Source of the DNA: Corynebacterium fournieri | Lineage (GTDB): Bacteria; Actinomycetota; Actinomycetes; Mycobacteriales; Mycobacteriaceae | Assembly (NCBI RefSeq): GCF_030408775.1 | Contig: NZ_CP047210.1 | Span: 2,294,001-2,358,000, forward strand | DNA length: 64,000 nt | Reading direction: 5' to 3' | Part shown: positions 47,084 to 56,538 of the stretch, one piece after another | How the letters are laid out: every line of letters begins with the position of its first letter | How positions within the stretch are numbered: position 1 is the first letter of the stretch | The notes under the pieces: generated by a model | The model's database searches: none | What the model saw: the letters and a program-made list of their open reading frames with translations, nothing else | What the model was told of the DNA's origin: nothing | Made by a program: the position numbers and the translations under genes

Positions 47084-47983
47084 TTAATCATTTCCGTATT
47101 CAGGAAAGGCGACAGGATCCTCATCTGAAAACGTCCCGAACGACTTATTCAACCCTGCAAGCTCGATCAAGTCGTAATCGTCTAATATCAAGTAGCATTC
47201 GTCGCAAAAGAATCGGTCCGGCAAAAAGCTAACCTCTATCGCGGGGAACTCCGGATCGTCCAGATTTAAGCTTTTACTCTCAGCCTCATCGGAGCCGACA
47301 ATTCCGTATCGCTCACACGCCGGGCATTGCGCTTCGGTCTCATAGTACGAACGGGAAACCCATCTCCTGTTGGCCTCCCACCGAGCATTCTCTCCAACAG
47401 AGGCCATTCCACTTTGGCGTCGTTGGTACCGAGACTGAGCAGAAGCAAGAAGTGCTTCGTAATGAACTTCAAGATTTCGTTTGTTAGCCGCAAGCAGCGA
47501 TTCAATCTTGTTTGCCATTGCCGAACCAACGAAATCATCAAATGTTCGTTGACCGGACAGCAGGAGAACATTAAAAAGAGACCAGATCCTAGGCCACCAA
47601 ATCTGATTGGGCAGAAGGAGTATGTCTACGCCGGCCCCGTGCAGATAGTCATTTCTAGCCTCTGCGATTTTCAATGCTTCCTCACGGTTGAATGGACGCA
47701 ATGCGCTTCCACACCTAGTGAAGATTGTAGAGGCCTGCGCAGTTACTGCTTTGTTTGATTCTTTGAGTTCTAGGGCTTGAAGCAATTGAGATCCACCATC
47801 TCTTTGGGGATCGACCACCAGTGCAGGGGAGATCTCTGCTAGAGCCCACTTTGCGGCTTGCTCAAGAGAGAGCGCTGCCCAGAACCGCCGTTCATCCTCG
47901 CTTCTTCCTTCGCCTGGTTCAGTGGCACGGTTAATGAATAGAATGGCTTTATTCCAGAAGCCCTCGGCGGCAAAGGGATTCAC
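47084..47983 (-). CDS. HEPN-like protein with C-terminal zinc ribbon
   Basis: 299 residues from the GTG at 47983, which overlaps the upstream stop as GTGA and has AAGGAAG nine bases before it; a GTG three codons upstream is an alternative. The N-terminal half is helical (RRFWAALSLEQAAKWALAEI) and contains ARNDYLHGAG near residue 115, which fits the R-x(4-6)-H active site of HEPN ribonucleases. The C-terminal region has two Cys pairs (QCPACERYG and FFCDECY) that could bind zinc. HEPN toxins cleave RNA in abortive infection. The overlap with the dioxygenase-like gene implies joint expression. Confidence 0.6.
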   Translation of the reverse strand: MNPFAAEGFWNKAILFINRATEPGEGRSEDERRFWAALSLEQAAKWALAEISPALVVDPQRDGGSQLLQALELKESNKAVTAQASTIFTRCGSALRPFNREEALKIAEARNDYLHGAGVDILLLPNQIWWPRIWSLFNVLLLSGQRTFDDFVGSAMANKIESLLAANKRNLEVHYEALLASAQSRYQRRQSGMASVGENARWEANRRWVSRSYYETEAQCPACERYGIVGSDEAESKSLNLDDPEFPAIEVSFLPDRFFCDECYLILDDYDLIELAGLNKSFGTFSDEDPVAFPEYGND

Positions 47984-48648
47984 CGTTGACACTTCCTTAA
48001 CATGACCCGTTGTATTTCTCTCGATGATTGATCATCTGTTACGTGTGATCTTCCATGAAGGATCATCCGGTTGCGAAGTAGCAGCACTAGATTGGGCCGG
48101 TCCCAGCGGAACTCTGTGACCTCTTCAGGTGGGGGAGCCGAGAAACGCTGTACAAGCTTCGTCGCGAAATGGTCCACTGGGCTCATGCAACTCGGATCAA
48201 AGCGCAGACGACCATCGAGGCCATAGGCGGAAGCAAGCCACACTTCTCTTCCACTCCGGACCGCAAACATACCGCGCGCTTCATCGAAAGGTACTGTCCG
48301 CGGTCGCCACATTCTTGTAGGCACTGAGCTCGGATTTTTTGACCAAAGCAGTACTATATCTGGAACGTTTCGAAGGTGGGCGCCGTCCGTATGGAGCGGC
48401 TGTTCCCCGTATCCAAATCTGGAACTAATAGAGTTCGAAGGAGCTTCGTGCTGGAGCATCGGTCTTAGGGTATCCACCTTCCCTTGTCCCACGCGATTGG
48501 CAACCAACTCGAAGTCACTATGTTGAGCTAAATAACTACTTAGCCCGCTCAATCGAATCGAACTCGCCTGCCCCACGCTCCACCCCTTTTCAGCAGATTC
48601 GCTGAGCATGCGCCCGAAGTTGAAAGACTCGCATGTACCCAAATTCAC
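47980..48648 (-). CDS. TauD-like Fe(II)/2-oxoglutarate dioxygenase fold protein
   Basis: About 222 residues. The frame extends to a GTG at 48687 without ribosome site, whereas AGGAGG at 48653-48658 favours a GTG at 48648 or a TTG at 48642. The metal facial triad is recognisable: His and Asp in EQPLHTDGAHLRNVPDI, and a distal His in RMILHGRSHVTDD, followed by the 2-oxoglutarate-binding Arg in SREIQRVMLRK. This matches the TauD/TfdA-like jelly-roll layout. Substrate unknown. Its presence between a DNA methyltransferase and a HEPN-like gene is unusual for phage-defence loci. Low GC. Confidence 0.6.
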   Translation of the reverse strand: MNLGTCESFNFGRMLSESAEKGWSVGQASSIRLSGLSSYLAQHSDFELVANRVGQGKVDTLRPMLQHEAPSNSISSRFGYGEQPLHTDGAHLRNVPDIVLLWSKNPSSVPTRMWRPRTVPFDEARGMFAVRSGREVWLASAYGLDGRLRFDPSCMSPVDHFATKLVQRFSAPPPEEVTEFRWDRPNLVLLLRNRMILHGRSHVTDDQSSREIQRVMLRKCQR

Positions 48649-48773
48649 CACGCCTCCTGAAATGAAATGTCGCGAGCCATACACCACATTTGCTGGTTCT
48701 ACTCACCCTCGGCAGAAGTATGTTATCCGTTGTAATCGGTACTTTCTCAAACTCGATTTGGAATTCGATCCCA

Positions 48774-49025
48774 TCAACCTCTCAAACTCTTGTACGCCTC
48801 CCGCATATCCGCCTCCCGGTCCAGCTGCCTAAACGGGTACTCGTACACGTACTCCACACCCGACTGCGGATGCGTCCACGTCCGATCCGCCACCGACAAC
48901 TCCGCGCCGTACTTCAACTTCGCGTCCGCCTTCACAATCTCCTTCGGCACCTTCCGACCATTCGCATCAAACCGATCCTCCTGGTCATAACGCCGCATCA
49001 CCGGAAACTGCGTCCGGTAAATCAC
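48774..49025 (-). pseudogene. Leftover 3' end of a second DNA methyltransferase allele
   Basis: The 83 residues align end to end with the last 83 residues of the adjacent methyltransferase, roughly half of them identical: RTQFPV, DANGRKVP, GAELSVADRTWTHPQSG and YPFR match ETQFPV, DANGRQVP, GAELSSSDRTWVHPQSG and LPFR. It starts just past the stop of the intact gene and has no ribosome site of its own. Its GC is high, like the methyltransferase N-terminal half, unlike the low-GC C-terminal half of the present gene. It is therefore best read as the old gene end, left behind when the C-terminal part was replaced. Confidence 0.75.
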
Positions 49026-49044
49026 GCACGGCTAAAAGGTCTGC

Positions 49045-52000
49045 TTACGCTTCTGCAAATTTCCACCACGCTTTTTCCAGGTCTTCGCTTCGATTCATTA
49101 CTCGGAATGGCAACTCGAATACGTAAGTAGTGCCCGACTGAGGATGAACCCAGGTTCTGTCAGATGAACTTAATTCGGCCCCAGTGATAGATCCGCTCCG
49201 CTTCAATACCTCTGGCGGCACTTGCCTGCCATTAGCATCCAACACGATTCTGTTGTCAGCTCTCTTTTGGACGGGAAACTGAGTTTCATAGAGCGCAACA
49301 AGATCAGAACTTGTCAACCCCAGTTTATGCGCCATGATGGCATCAATTTCATTCTGAGCCCTGTACCTATCGCTGGCCTTTCGAAATGGAGTGTCATATT
49401 GCCACTCTTCCCCCGTCATTTGAAGCCACAACGGAGCGTAAGCGTCTGTGAGTGCGTTTAGCCGCAAGAATAGGCCACCCATGATCTTGTCGAGCTTTGC
49501 ATCTTGAACGAATGGGAGTGACAAGACGGAGGAAGGGTAGAGGTTTGAATACCCAGCTGAGCGAACGATGAAATCCATTGCCAAAGTGCTCAGATTAGCT
49601 GCAGCCACTAGGTCTTCATAACGCCGTACCGGGCCGACGCTTTGAATCCCATTAATGTGGGCAGCATCAGGCGGCAGGATAGCTACAAATAGTGACCTTG
49701 CATTCTTAACCTGGGCCATTAATCGCCAAGAAATTCGGTAGCAATCGAGAACTGGAATTGTCGAACCAGAAGCGGCGTCTTTCCAACTTCCATAACTCTC
49801 CCGCGTCACGTCTAATGAACGCGCATATTCCGAGTTCGGAACGGCGTTATGTTCAAGAGCCTCGAGATCAATATCGACATATTTCGCGGCACCGCTAACC
49901 GCCACGCACTCTTGCGCCATTGGCAGTCCGATTCTGATTTGCCGCCCTTTCATGACCACCTGATTCCAAGCGTCCGCCTTACCGCTCCTTCGATAGTCGA
50001 AGACGCCTTTGCGCCTGTCGACGGATTCATCCCATCCTCGCGATGACTGAAGACCCAACGTGGTCATAGAAGGAAAACCCGTATAAGCGGAGAGCAATTC
50101 TTGCGAAAGCTTGTTTACTGAATAGACGATGCGAGCCTCACGAGGTGTCGACTCTTCGTCCTGCCAGAACGAATTCCAGGCTTCCAACACTTTGAGGTCA
50201 ACCGTATTGATCCTCGACCGATGGGGCGAGAGGTCCCATTCGCCGTCATCTGTCTTAAAGCCAGGCTGGGGTCCACTTCCATCATGGGAGAGTGAGGCCA
50301 GTGCGGTACGCGGATGATACAGAGACGATGCATTTAGAAAATTAGGGCTATCTTGCATTTGCGCCGAAACATTGACGCTAAAAGTCTGCTTACTGTCCGG
50401 CCCCTCGAACAACGGAAGACGGTTCTCGAACTGCCAGTGGCGCCTCAGACGTAAGTATGCTGCGCGCCGTAGCGACGCAGCCTTCTTTTCAGTGAAGTGG
50501 GATTCGGGATGGATCAGGGAGGTGACCCCGCGCACCCTTTCGTTACGCCAGGTCCGCTCTATAAACCCGCGGTACAAATCCGGCTGTTGCCCGATGAGGT
50601 GCGGATACCGGGTCACATCGGTAAGCACCGCAGATGTCGCTACTGACTCGCCGAGGCCTCGATAGACCACCTCACGCGTCTGTTCATCCTCGTTCCATCT
50701 CTCCCGACGCGCCTTCTTCTCCGCCTGCGTCGGCTTGTGAGCGAGGGAGAACCAGGGATCGGCCTCTGAGTACAACGCGTCTAGATCGGTTCGAGGCCGC
50801 ACCCACGGCGGGTTGCCCACCTGCAGGTCAAAGCCGCCGCGAGCGAAGACGGCCGCGAAGTCCAAGTCCCAGTGGAAGAAACCCTGGTCGGCGGCGACGG
50901 ACTGCACCACGCGCAGCCACCGGTGGTTCTCCAGCACGGTCTCGATCTTGCGGGCACCGGAAAGGCCAATCTCGGTGCGCTCAAGCTCGACCAGTTCGTC
51001 CCAGGTGTTGGCGCTGGCAAGGCGGATCTGGCTAGTGTCGCGGGCTTGGGTATCCACGCCAAGGACGTCGGTAAGCGTGGCGAGCCACTCATCGAGGTCG
51101 GGGAGGGCATCCACCTCGGTAAGCGGCCAGAAGGTCAGGGCGTTCCAGGCGTCCATGATGAGACGCAGTCTGAGGTAGGCGCCCTCGACGTCGTGAAGCA
51201 GCTCACGCTCGACCTGCTCGCGGCGCACATTCTTCGAGTTTCGCTCCGGGATTAAACCCCACAGGTCGATGTCGCGGAGAATCTGGTCTTCGGCAATGCG
51301 CATTTTGGACAGGGTGATGGTCCAGAGCGTCTCCACGCGAGTGGCGAGGTTGGTTAGCTTCTTCGCCTGCTCCTTTGTGGGTGCCTTGCCGGTGACGGAT
51401 TTCTTCCACGCCTTCATGGCCTTGACCTCGTCGGCGGCCAGCTTCTTCAGGTCCTTGGCGTCCGCTGCCGCACCCCAGGTGGCGGATGGCAGGAGGAACT
51501 GGTGGATGCGGCCAGCGGCGTAGGTGTCACGGGTCTCGCCGGCATCGATGGCAGCTGCGAGGTTTTGCACCGGCTCGCGGCGGGGGACCGCGGAAAGCCA
51601 CTCGCGTTTCTTCAACTGCGCAACTGCGTAGGTGGAACGCAGCGCACCGATGAGCGAGTTGCCGCGACGCAGGTGCAGGCCGAACCACGGGGCCTTGAGC
51701 TGCGGGGTCATAGTGTCCAGCCACAGGGAGATCTCCGCGAGCTCCACGGCGGTAGGGTTCAAGTCCACGCCGTAAACCTGGTGCAGGGCGATGTGCGCTT
51801 TGATCCTTTGTAGCTCCACCGCGCGTTTCTCCGGGTCCACCTGCGTGTCCAGCTCGTCCTCACGCAGCTTGAGGTAGAGCTCCGCGAGCTGGCGCACAGC
51901 CTCCACAGCGAAGGCGCCGGAGCCCATGGCGGGCTCGCAGATGGTCAAGCTGAGCACGTCCTCGGCAGCTTCGATGCGGCCTTCCTCCTGCAGGACCTCG

Positions 52001-53598
52001 ATGGCCTGGCCGACGGTGAACTCCGTGAGCACCTGCGGGGTGTAAAAGGACGCGGAACGCTCCCGGTCGCGGCTGGACTGGCGGAACACAAACGAGCCAG
52101 CCGGGTGGAGGCGGCGCGTCTTGGCGGTGCCGCCTTCCTCCATCTGCTTGGTCTCCATGACAAAGCTGTCCTGCGGGACCGTGTCCGCGGCACCTGTGGG
52201 CAGGACCCAGGAGCCCTTGGAGGCATCGCCCTTCGGCGCGACCTCGTACAGGTCTTCCTGGGCGATGAAGCCGTGGTAGGACATCAAGCCCTCGTAGACC
52301 TGGCCCAGCTCCGTTACACCAAGGGTGGCGTAGGAGATGAAGCCGCGGTCCTTGCCGGCGGAGACCTTGGACAGCAGCAGGTTCTGCAGCACGTTGGTCA
52401 GGGCGGCGTTGGAGAGCCTGACTTCGTCGATAAGCCAGGTGGCTTCGCGCTTGAACAGGTCGGCCTCCAGGTTGCGGAAGGTCAGGCCCTGGTTCTGCGC
52501 GTCCTCGTCGGCGTCTGCGGTCTCCAGCGGGTCGTGGCCGTCGTTGACCTGGGTGAACAGCAGCTGCAGCGAGTCATACAGGTGGGTACCCCGGCGCGCC
52601 TGGTCCGTCACTGGGGGAGTGAGGATGTGATCGCGCAGGCGGTCCAGACCGTAGCCAGCCACGTACTCGGGTGTGCCGGTGGGCAGGATGGCCAGTTCCG
52701 GGGAGGCTTCTGCGAACAGCAGGAAGAGGATGCGGTAGAGGTAGCGCAGGGACTGGTGCGCCAGCTCGTTGCCATCGACTCCGTCGATGGGGAGGTGCTG
52801 CTCCCGGCGGCGGTTAAGCACGTCGTTGCCGATGATCTCGATGGATTCGCGCACCGCGTCGCGCAGGTCGCCGGAGACTTTCACCGCGTGCTGCTGGGAT
52901 TCCTCGCGGGTGTCCGCCCACCAGGTGGTGCCGTCAGCGGCGCGCTCCAGGTTCTCGCGTGCGAGGATGACGGCCACGCGCTCGAGCTCGCCGGCCTTCT
53001 TCGTGTCATTACGCTCCACCGCCAACTGCAGGTTCACGGCCAGGTAGCGGCCCAGCGGCCAGGATTCGCGCTCCGCAAGCAGCGCCCACGGGCCCGCGAG
53101 GACCACGATGAACTCCGGCGGCTCGGCGGCGAGGAAGAGGTCTCCCACCAGCTTGGACACCTTGGCTTTCTCCGGGTCCTTGCCTTCTGCGGCGACGCCG
53201 CCGACAACGGGCAGGGAGGTCAGGTCCTCCTCAGTGGTGTCCTCGCTCGGCTCGGCGCTGATGACCACCAGGGTGCCCGCGTTGCCCACACAGCCCTGGT
53301 AGGTGAACGTGTCCCCGGCGCGGGTGTAGCGCTGCTCCGCCGGTGTGCCGTAGCTGAACGCGGTGCGCACCAGGGCGTCGGTTTCATTTTGCGTCGCAAA
53401 GCCCTTTTGCAACTCGCCGCGCTCGGCTTGGAACCGCTTGACGGGGGAGAGGGTTCCCGTTTCCTCCTCCAGCTGCGCCCATTCCTTCGTGCGGGCCTTC
53501 ACGCGTTTGGTAAAGGACTCGCCTTTGGTCTCGTCGGTGGTGAAGTAGTGGTCGCTGATCCACTCGTCGACGTTGATGATTGAGTCGTAGCTAGCCAT
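49045..53598 (-). CDS. Large N6-adenine DNA methyltransferase (DISARM DrmMI/Eco57I-type)
   Basis: 1517 residues from ATG 53598, four bases after the SNF2 stop with AAGGAG upstream. SAM-binding motif I is CEPAMGSGAFAVEAV near residue 559, and motif IV is VGNPPWV near 928, defining an amino-methyltransferase. The N-terminal ~500 residues are a family-specific extension (SLRYLYRILFLLFAEASPEL), and the C-terminal ~585 residues should hold the target recognition domain. The base composition drops sharply from about 50.8 kb downward, close to the NPPW motif, indicating a mosaic gene. In the locus it would mark self DNA. Confidence 0.88.
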   Translation of the reverse strand: MASYDSIINVDEWISDHYFTTDETKGESFTKRVKARTKEWAQLEEETGTLSPVKRFQAERGELQKGFATQNETDALVRTAFSYGTPAEQRYTRAGDTFTYQGCVGNAGTLVVISAEPSEDTTEEDLTSLPVVGGVAAEGKDPEKAKVSKLVGDLFLAAEPPEFIVVLAGPWALLAERESWPLGRYLAVNLQLAVERNDTKKAGELERVAVILARENLERAADGTTWWADTREESQQHAVKVSGDLRDAVRESIEIIGNDVLNRRREQHLPIDGVDGNELAHQSLRYLYRILFLLFAEASPELAILPTGTPEYVAGYGLDRLRDHILTPPVTDQARRGTHLYDSLQLLFTQVNDGHDPLETADADEDAQNQGLTFRNLEADLFKREATWLIDEVRLSNAALTNVLQNLLLSKVSAGKDRGFISYATLGVTELGQVYEGLMSYHGFIAQEDLYEVAPKGDASKGSWVLPTGAADTVPQDSFVMETKQMEEGGTAKTRRLHPAGSFVFRQSSRDRERSASFYTPQVLTEFTVGQAIEVLQEEGRIEAAEDVLSLTICEPAMGSGAFAVEAVRQLAELYLKLREDELDTQVDPEKRAVELQRIKAHIALHQVYGVDLNPTAVELAEISLWLDTMTPQLKAPWFGLHLRRGNSLIGALRSTYAVAQLKKREWLSAVPRREPVQNLAAAIDAGETRDTYAAGRIHQFLLPSATWGAAADAKDLKKLAADEVKAMKAWKKSVTGKAPTKEQAKKLTNLATRVETLWTITLSKMRIAEDQILRDIDLWGLIPERNSKNVRREQVERELLHDVEGAYLRLRLIMDAWNALTFWPLTEVDALPDLDEWLATLTDVLGVDTQARDTSQIRLASANTWDELVELERTEIGLSGARKIETVLENHRWLRVVQSVAADQGFFHWDLDFAAVFARGGFDLQVGNPPWVRPRTDLDALYSEADPWFSLAHKPTQAEKKARRERWNEDEQTREVVYRGLGESVATSAVLTDVTRYPHLIGQQPDLYRGFIERTWRNERVRGVTSLIHPESHFTEKKAASLRRAAYLRLRRHWQFENRLPLFEGPDSKQTFSVNVSAQMQDSPNFLNASSLYHPRTALASLSHDGSGPQPGFKTDDGEWDLSPHRSRINTVDLKVLEAWNSFWQDEESTPREARIVYSVNKLSQELLSAYTGFPSMTTLGLQSSRGWDESVDRRKGVFDYRRSGKADAWNQVVMKGRQIRIGLPMAQECVAVSGAAKYVDIDLEALEHNAVPNSEYARSLDVTRESYGSWKDAASGSTIPVLDCYRISWRLMAQVKNARSLFVAILPPDAAHINGIQSVGPVRRYEDLVAAANLSTLAMDFIVRSAGYSNLYPSSVLSLPFVQDAKLDKIMGGLFLRLNALTDAYAPLWLQMTGEEWQYDTPFRKASDRYRAQNEIDAIMAHKLGLTSSDLVALYETQFPVQKRADNRIVLDANGRQVPPEVLKRSGSITGAELSSSDRTWVHPQSGTTYVFELPFRVMNRSEDLEKAWWKFAEA

Positions 53599-53602
53599 TG
53601 AT

Positions 53603-56458
53603 CTACTGCTCCTTCGGCAGGACGAGTACGAGGGGGCGGATAAGTTCACGGTCCGGTTCAAGCGAGGCGATCAGCGCGCGTTCCTCCGCAATGAGGTTTT
53701 CAGACCGGCCCACGCGCAGCATGGTCTGGCTGTCGTCCTTGGCGTGCTGCCAGCGGTCCGCGCGGTCGATCCAGTACTCGATGCGGCTGGTGGCGTGATT
53801 GCGGGCGGCGGCCATCATCGGCTGCAGCTGGTTGCCCGCCACCTCAACGGAGGAGGCCACGAGCTCCTGGGCGTTGTCCGGCAGGGTCAGTGTCTCCGGG
53901 TTGATGGCGTGCTCCGTCAGACCGATGCCGCGCAGCCACGCCACCGGGTCCTCGATGGTCTTGGGCAGCATGCCGCCGGCGACGGTGACAAAGGCGCGGG
54001 AGACCACCTGGCCGCGCTTGTTGGTCAGCGTGGCCATGAGCAGCACGGTGGGCATGTCCACCTCGCCCGCGATGGCGGTGATCTGGCCGGCGGAAAGGGA
54101 GGCGAGTGCGCGATCCGTCGCCCAATCCGTCACCGGGTGCAACGGGCCGAGGAAGTGCGCCTTCGGCCACGTGGAGCCGTCCTGGCCGGTGCGCGCGTTG
54201 CGCAGGACGGTGTTGCCCACGGCGGTGTTGGTAGCCAGGAGGAAATTCTCCCGCACCTTGCGGTCCGCTAGGTAGTCCTGCGGCAGGATGTCCAGGCGGC
54301 GGCGCAGGTCTTCCGGGGGAGCGAGCTCCGCCACGCCGTTGTTGCCCAGCTCGTAGGCCACACCGCCCGCGCTTAAGGGCCTTTCCGGGGCGCCGTAGAA
54401 GGCCTCCTTCAGCGCGTCTTCCAGGTAGCTGATCTCCGAGGGGTACAGGCTGGTCGTGTGCGGTTGGGCTGCGCCCGGTGCCGGTTCTTCCGCAGCATCG
54501 AGCTCAAACCCGTAGCCCGCCAAGAGCGCGTCGATGAGGTCCTCCTCCGATTGCGCTTCGGTGGTGGCAACCTGCTCCGGGGTCTTCACCACATCATCGA
54601 AGCCGGCCTGGTTCTGGATAACCTTGCGGATCTCATCCTCCTCACCGCTGACGGTGTGCTTGCCAATGAGCGAGCCGACGTCGCCAAGCAACGCATGCGC
54701 CTCGTTTTCGCGGTTGATCAGCTTGGTTAGCACGTGCAGCTCGCCGACGTAACCGCCCTGCTTCGTATCCAGCAGGAGTGCAGCGATCTGCGGCGACTCC
54801 ATCTGCCCGTAGCGGTCCACGCGGCCGTTGCGCTGCTGGATGCGGATCAGCGACCACGGGATGTCGTAGTGGATCAGGTTGTGGCACAGGGTGTGCAGGT
54901 TCACGCCTTCAGACGCCACGTCGCCGGTGATCAGGATGCGCAGCTTGGAGTCTTCGCGCTTGAATTCGTCTACAAGCCGCATCTGCTCCTCGTCCGAGAG
55001 GCCGCCGTGCATGACCTCCACCGCACCGGCCGGCATCTTCAGGTCCTTGGTCAGGTTCTCTTTGAGCCAGTGCAGCGTAGCGACGCGTTCCGAGAACACC
55101 ACTGCACGCGTTTTCTTGCCCTTGCCCACGCCGATCTCCTGGAGGTAGTTCACCAGCGCGGCGTATTTGTTGGAGTTCTGGCGGGTGACCTTGGCGTTGA
55201 GCTGCGCCAGGCGCCCCAAGGCCTGGCGCTGTTTCGTGTCCGCGGCCGGGACGCGCTTGAGCCGGTTCTCGACGGTCTCGCCGAGCGCGGCGGGGGAGGA
55301 GAGGAAGGCCTTGACCAACGTCCACGGGAACAGGCGGTCCTGCGCCGGGTTGGCGTTGGTGTGGATCCAGGTCTGCTCCAGCTCGGCGGCCGCGGCGTTT
55401 TCTTCTGCGGACGCCTCCACCGGGATGTTGATCGGGTCCTTGCGCTCCGCCCACTGCTCGCCGACCACACTGGCCACCTCGTCGGAGTGGCGGTGGCGGC
55501 GGATGAGCAGGCGGGACACCGCATCCTTGTCGATGGTGCCGTCCGGCAGCACCGCCGTCGGATCCAAAAGGCGCAGAATCTCCTTGAAGCTTTCCGGGTC
55601 GCCGTTGTGTGGGGTGGCGGAGGCGAGAAGCAGCGCCTCCGTGGTGGGGGCGAGGGTGCGGGCGAGCTCGTTGTTCTGGGTGCCCACGTTGGTGGCGTTG
55701 TGGATCTCATCAATCACCACCGCGTCCCAGCGCACCTTCTCCAGCTGCGCGCGGTACTTCGGGCTCTTCAGCGTGTCCATGGACACGATCACGCGGGGGA
55801 AATACGTAAACGGGTTGCGGCTGGCCGGCAGCATCTGGCGCACGCGCTGGATGCCGGTGGAGTCCAGGCGCACCAGCGGGATGGCAAAGCGCGACCACAT
55901 CTCCTGCTGGAACTGCTCCATGATGTGCTTCGGGGTCACCACCAGGATGCGCTCGCCGCGGCCGCGGCGGATCAGCTCTGACAGGATCATGCCGATCTCG
56001 AGAGTTTTGCCCAGGCCGACAGCATCGGCGATGAGGACGCGGGGCCGAAGGTTGGCGTCGCTAAGCGCCTTGCGCACGGCGGTGAGCTGGTAATCCAGCG
56101 GATCCATGAGCATCTGATCCGCCACCGACAGCTCCTCCTGGTAGAGGGGCACCGGGATTTGGCGCAGGGTGGTCTCCAGCCACAGGCGCGTGGTGCGGTA
56201 GCCGGGGGAGCGGTCCGGCACGACCTCCACCTTGGCCGGGTCGAAGACCTCCACGTTGTCGAGCGCGGTGTAGAAGCTCGCGGTGGTGTCGCGCACATAG
56301 TCCGACAGGCCGCGGACCTTGAGCAGGTAGCCGTCGACGGACTGCGTAACGCTGGTGATCAGCCACAGCTCGTCGCGGACCTTGACCATCAGGCCCGGGG
56401 CGTAGGCGGTGGAGGTGTTCGGCGCTTGCTGTGGCGCATCCTGCGTGAGCGAAGACAT
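53603..56458 (-). CDS. SNF2-family helicase (DISARM DrmD-like)
   Basis: 951 residues. SNF2 motifs: Walker A ADAVGLGKTLEIGMILSEL near residue 146, box II VVIDEIHNATN near 250, GDVASEGVNLHTLCHNLIHY near 516 and IQQRNGRVDRYGQ near 545. The length, the N-terminal segment (VKVRDELWLITSVTQ) and direct coupling to an adenine methyltransferase match DrmD of class 1 DISARM. It would translocate on double-stranded DNA. It is the first gene of the defence transcription unit; a parS site lies 80 bp upstream. Confidence 0.88.
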   Translation of the reverse strand: MSSLTQDAPQQAPNTSTAYAPGLMVKVRDELWLITSVTQSVDGYLLKVRGLSDYVRDTTASFYTALDNVEVFDPAKVEVVPDRSPGYRTTRLWLETTLRQIPVPLYQEELSVADQMLMDPLDYQLTAVRKALSDANLRPRVLIADAVGLGKTLEIGMILSELIRRGRGERILVVTPKHIMEQFQQEMWSRFAIPLVRLDSTGIQRVRQMLPASRNPFTYFPRVIVSMDTLKSPKYRAQLEKVRWDAVVIDEIHNATNVGTQNNELARTLAPTTEALLLASATPHNGDPESFKEILRLLDPTAVLPDGTIDKDAVSRLLIRRHRHSDEVASVVGEQWAERKDPINIPVEASAEENAAAAELEQTWIHTNANPAQDRLFPWTLVKAFLSSPAALGETVENRLKRVPAADTKQRQALGRLAQLNAKVTRQNSNKYAALVNYLQEIGVGKGKKTRAVVFSERVATLHWLKENLTKDLKMPAGAVEVMHGGLSDEEQMRLVDEFKREDSKLRILITGDVASEGVNLHTLCHNLIHYDIPWSLIRIQQRNGRVDRYGQMESPQIAALLLDTKQGGYVGELHVLTKLINRENEAHALLGDVGSLIGKHTVSGEEDEIRKVIQNQAGFDDVVKTPEQVATTEAQSEEDLIDALLAGYGFELDAAEEPAPGAAQPHTTSLYPSEISYLEDALKEAFYGAPERPLSAGGVAYELGNNGVAELAPPEDLRRRLDILPQDYLADRKVRENFLLATNTAVGNTVLRNARTGQDGSTWPKAHFLGPLHPVTDWATDRALASLSAGQITAIAGEVDMPTVLLMATLTNKRGQVVSRAFVTVAGGMLPKTIEDPVAWLRGIGLTEHAINPETLTLPDNAQELVASSVEVAGNQLQPMMAAARNHATSRIEYWIDRADRWQHAKDDSQTMLRVGRSENLIAEERALIASLEPDRELIRPLVLVLPKEQ

Positions 56459-56538
56459 AGTAGGCAGATTAATGGTCTGCGCCGACGCGGGGGAGCCTTA
56501 CACCGTACGGGTGTTTGAGAGAAGATTTTCGGCGGGAT

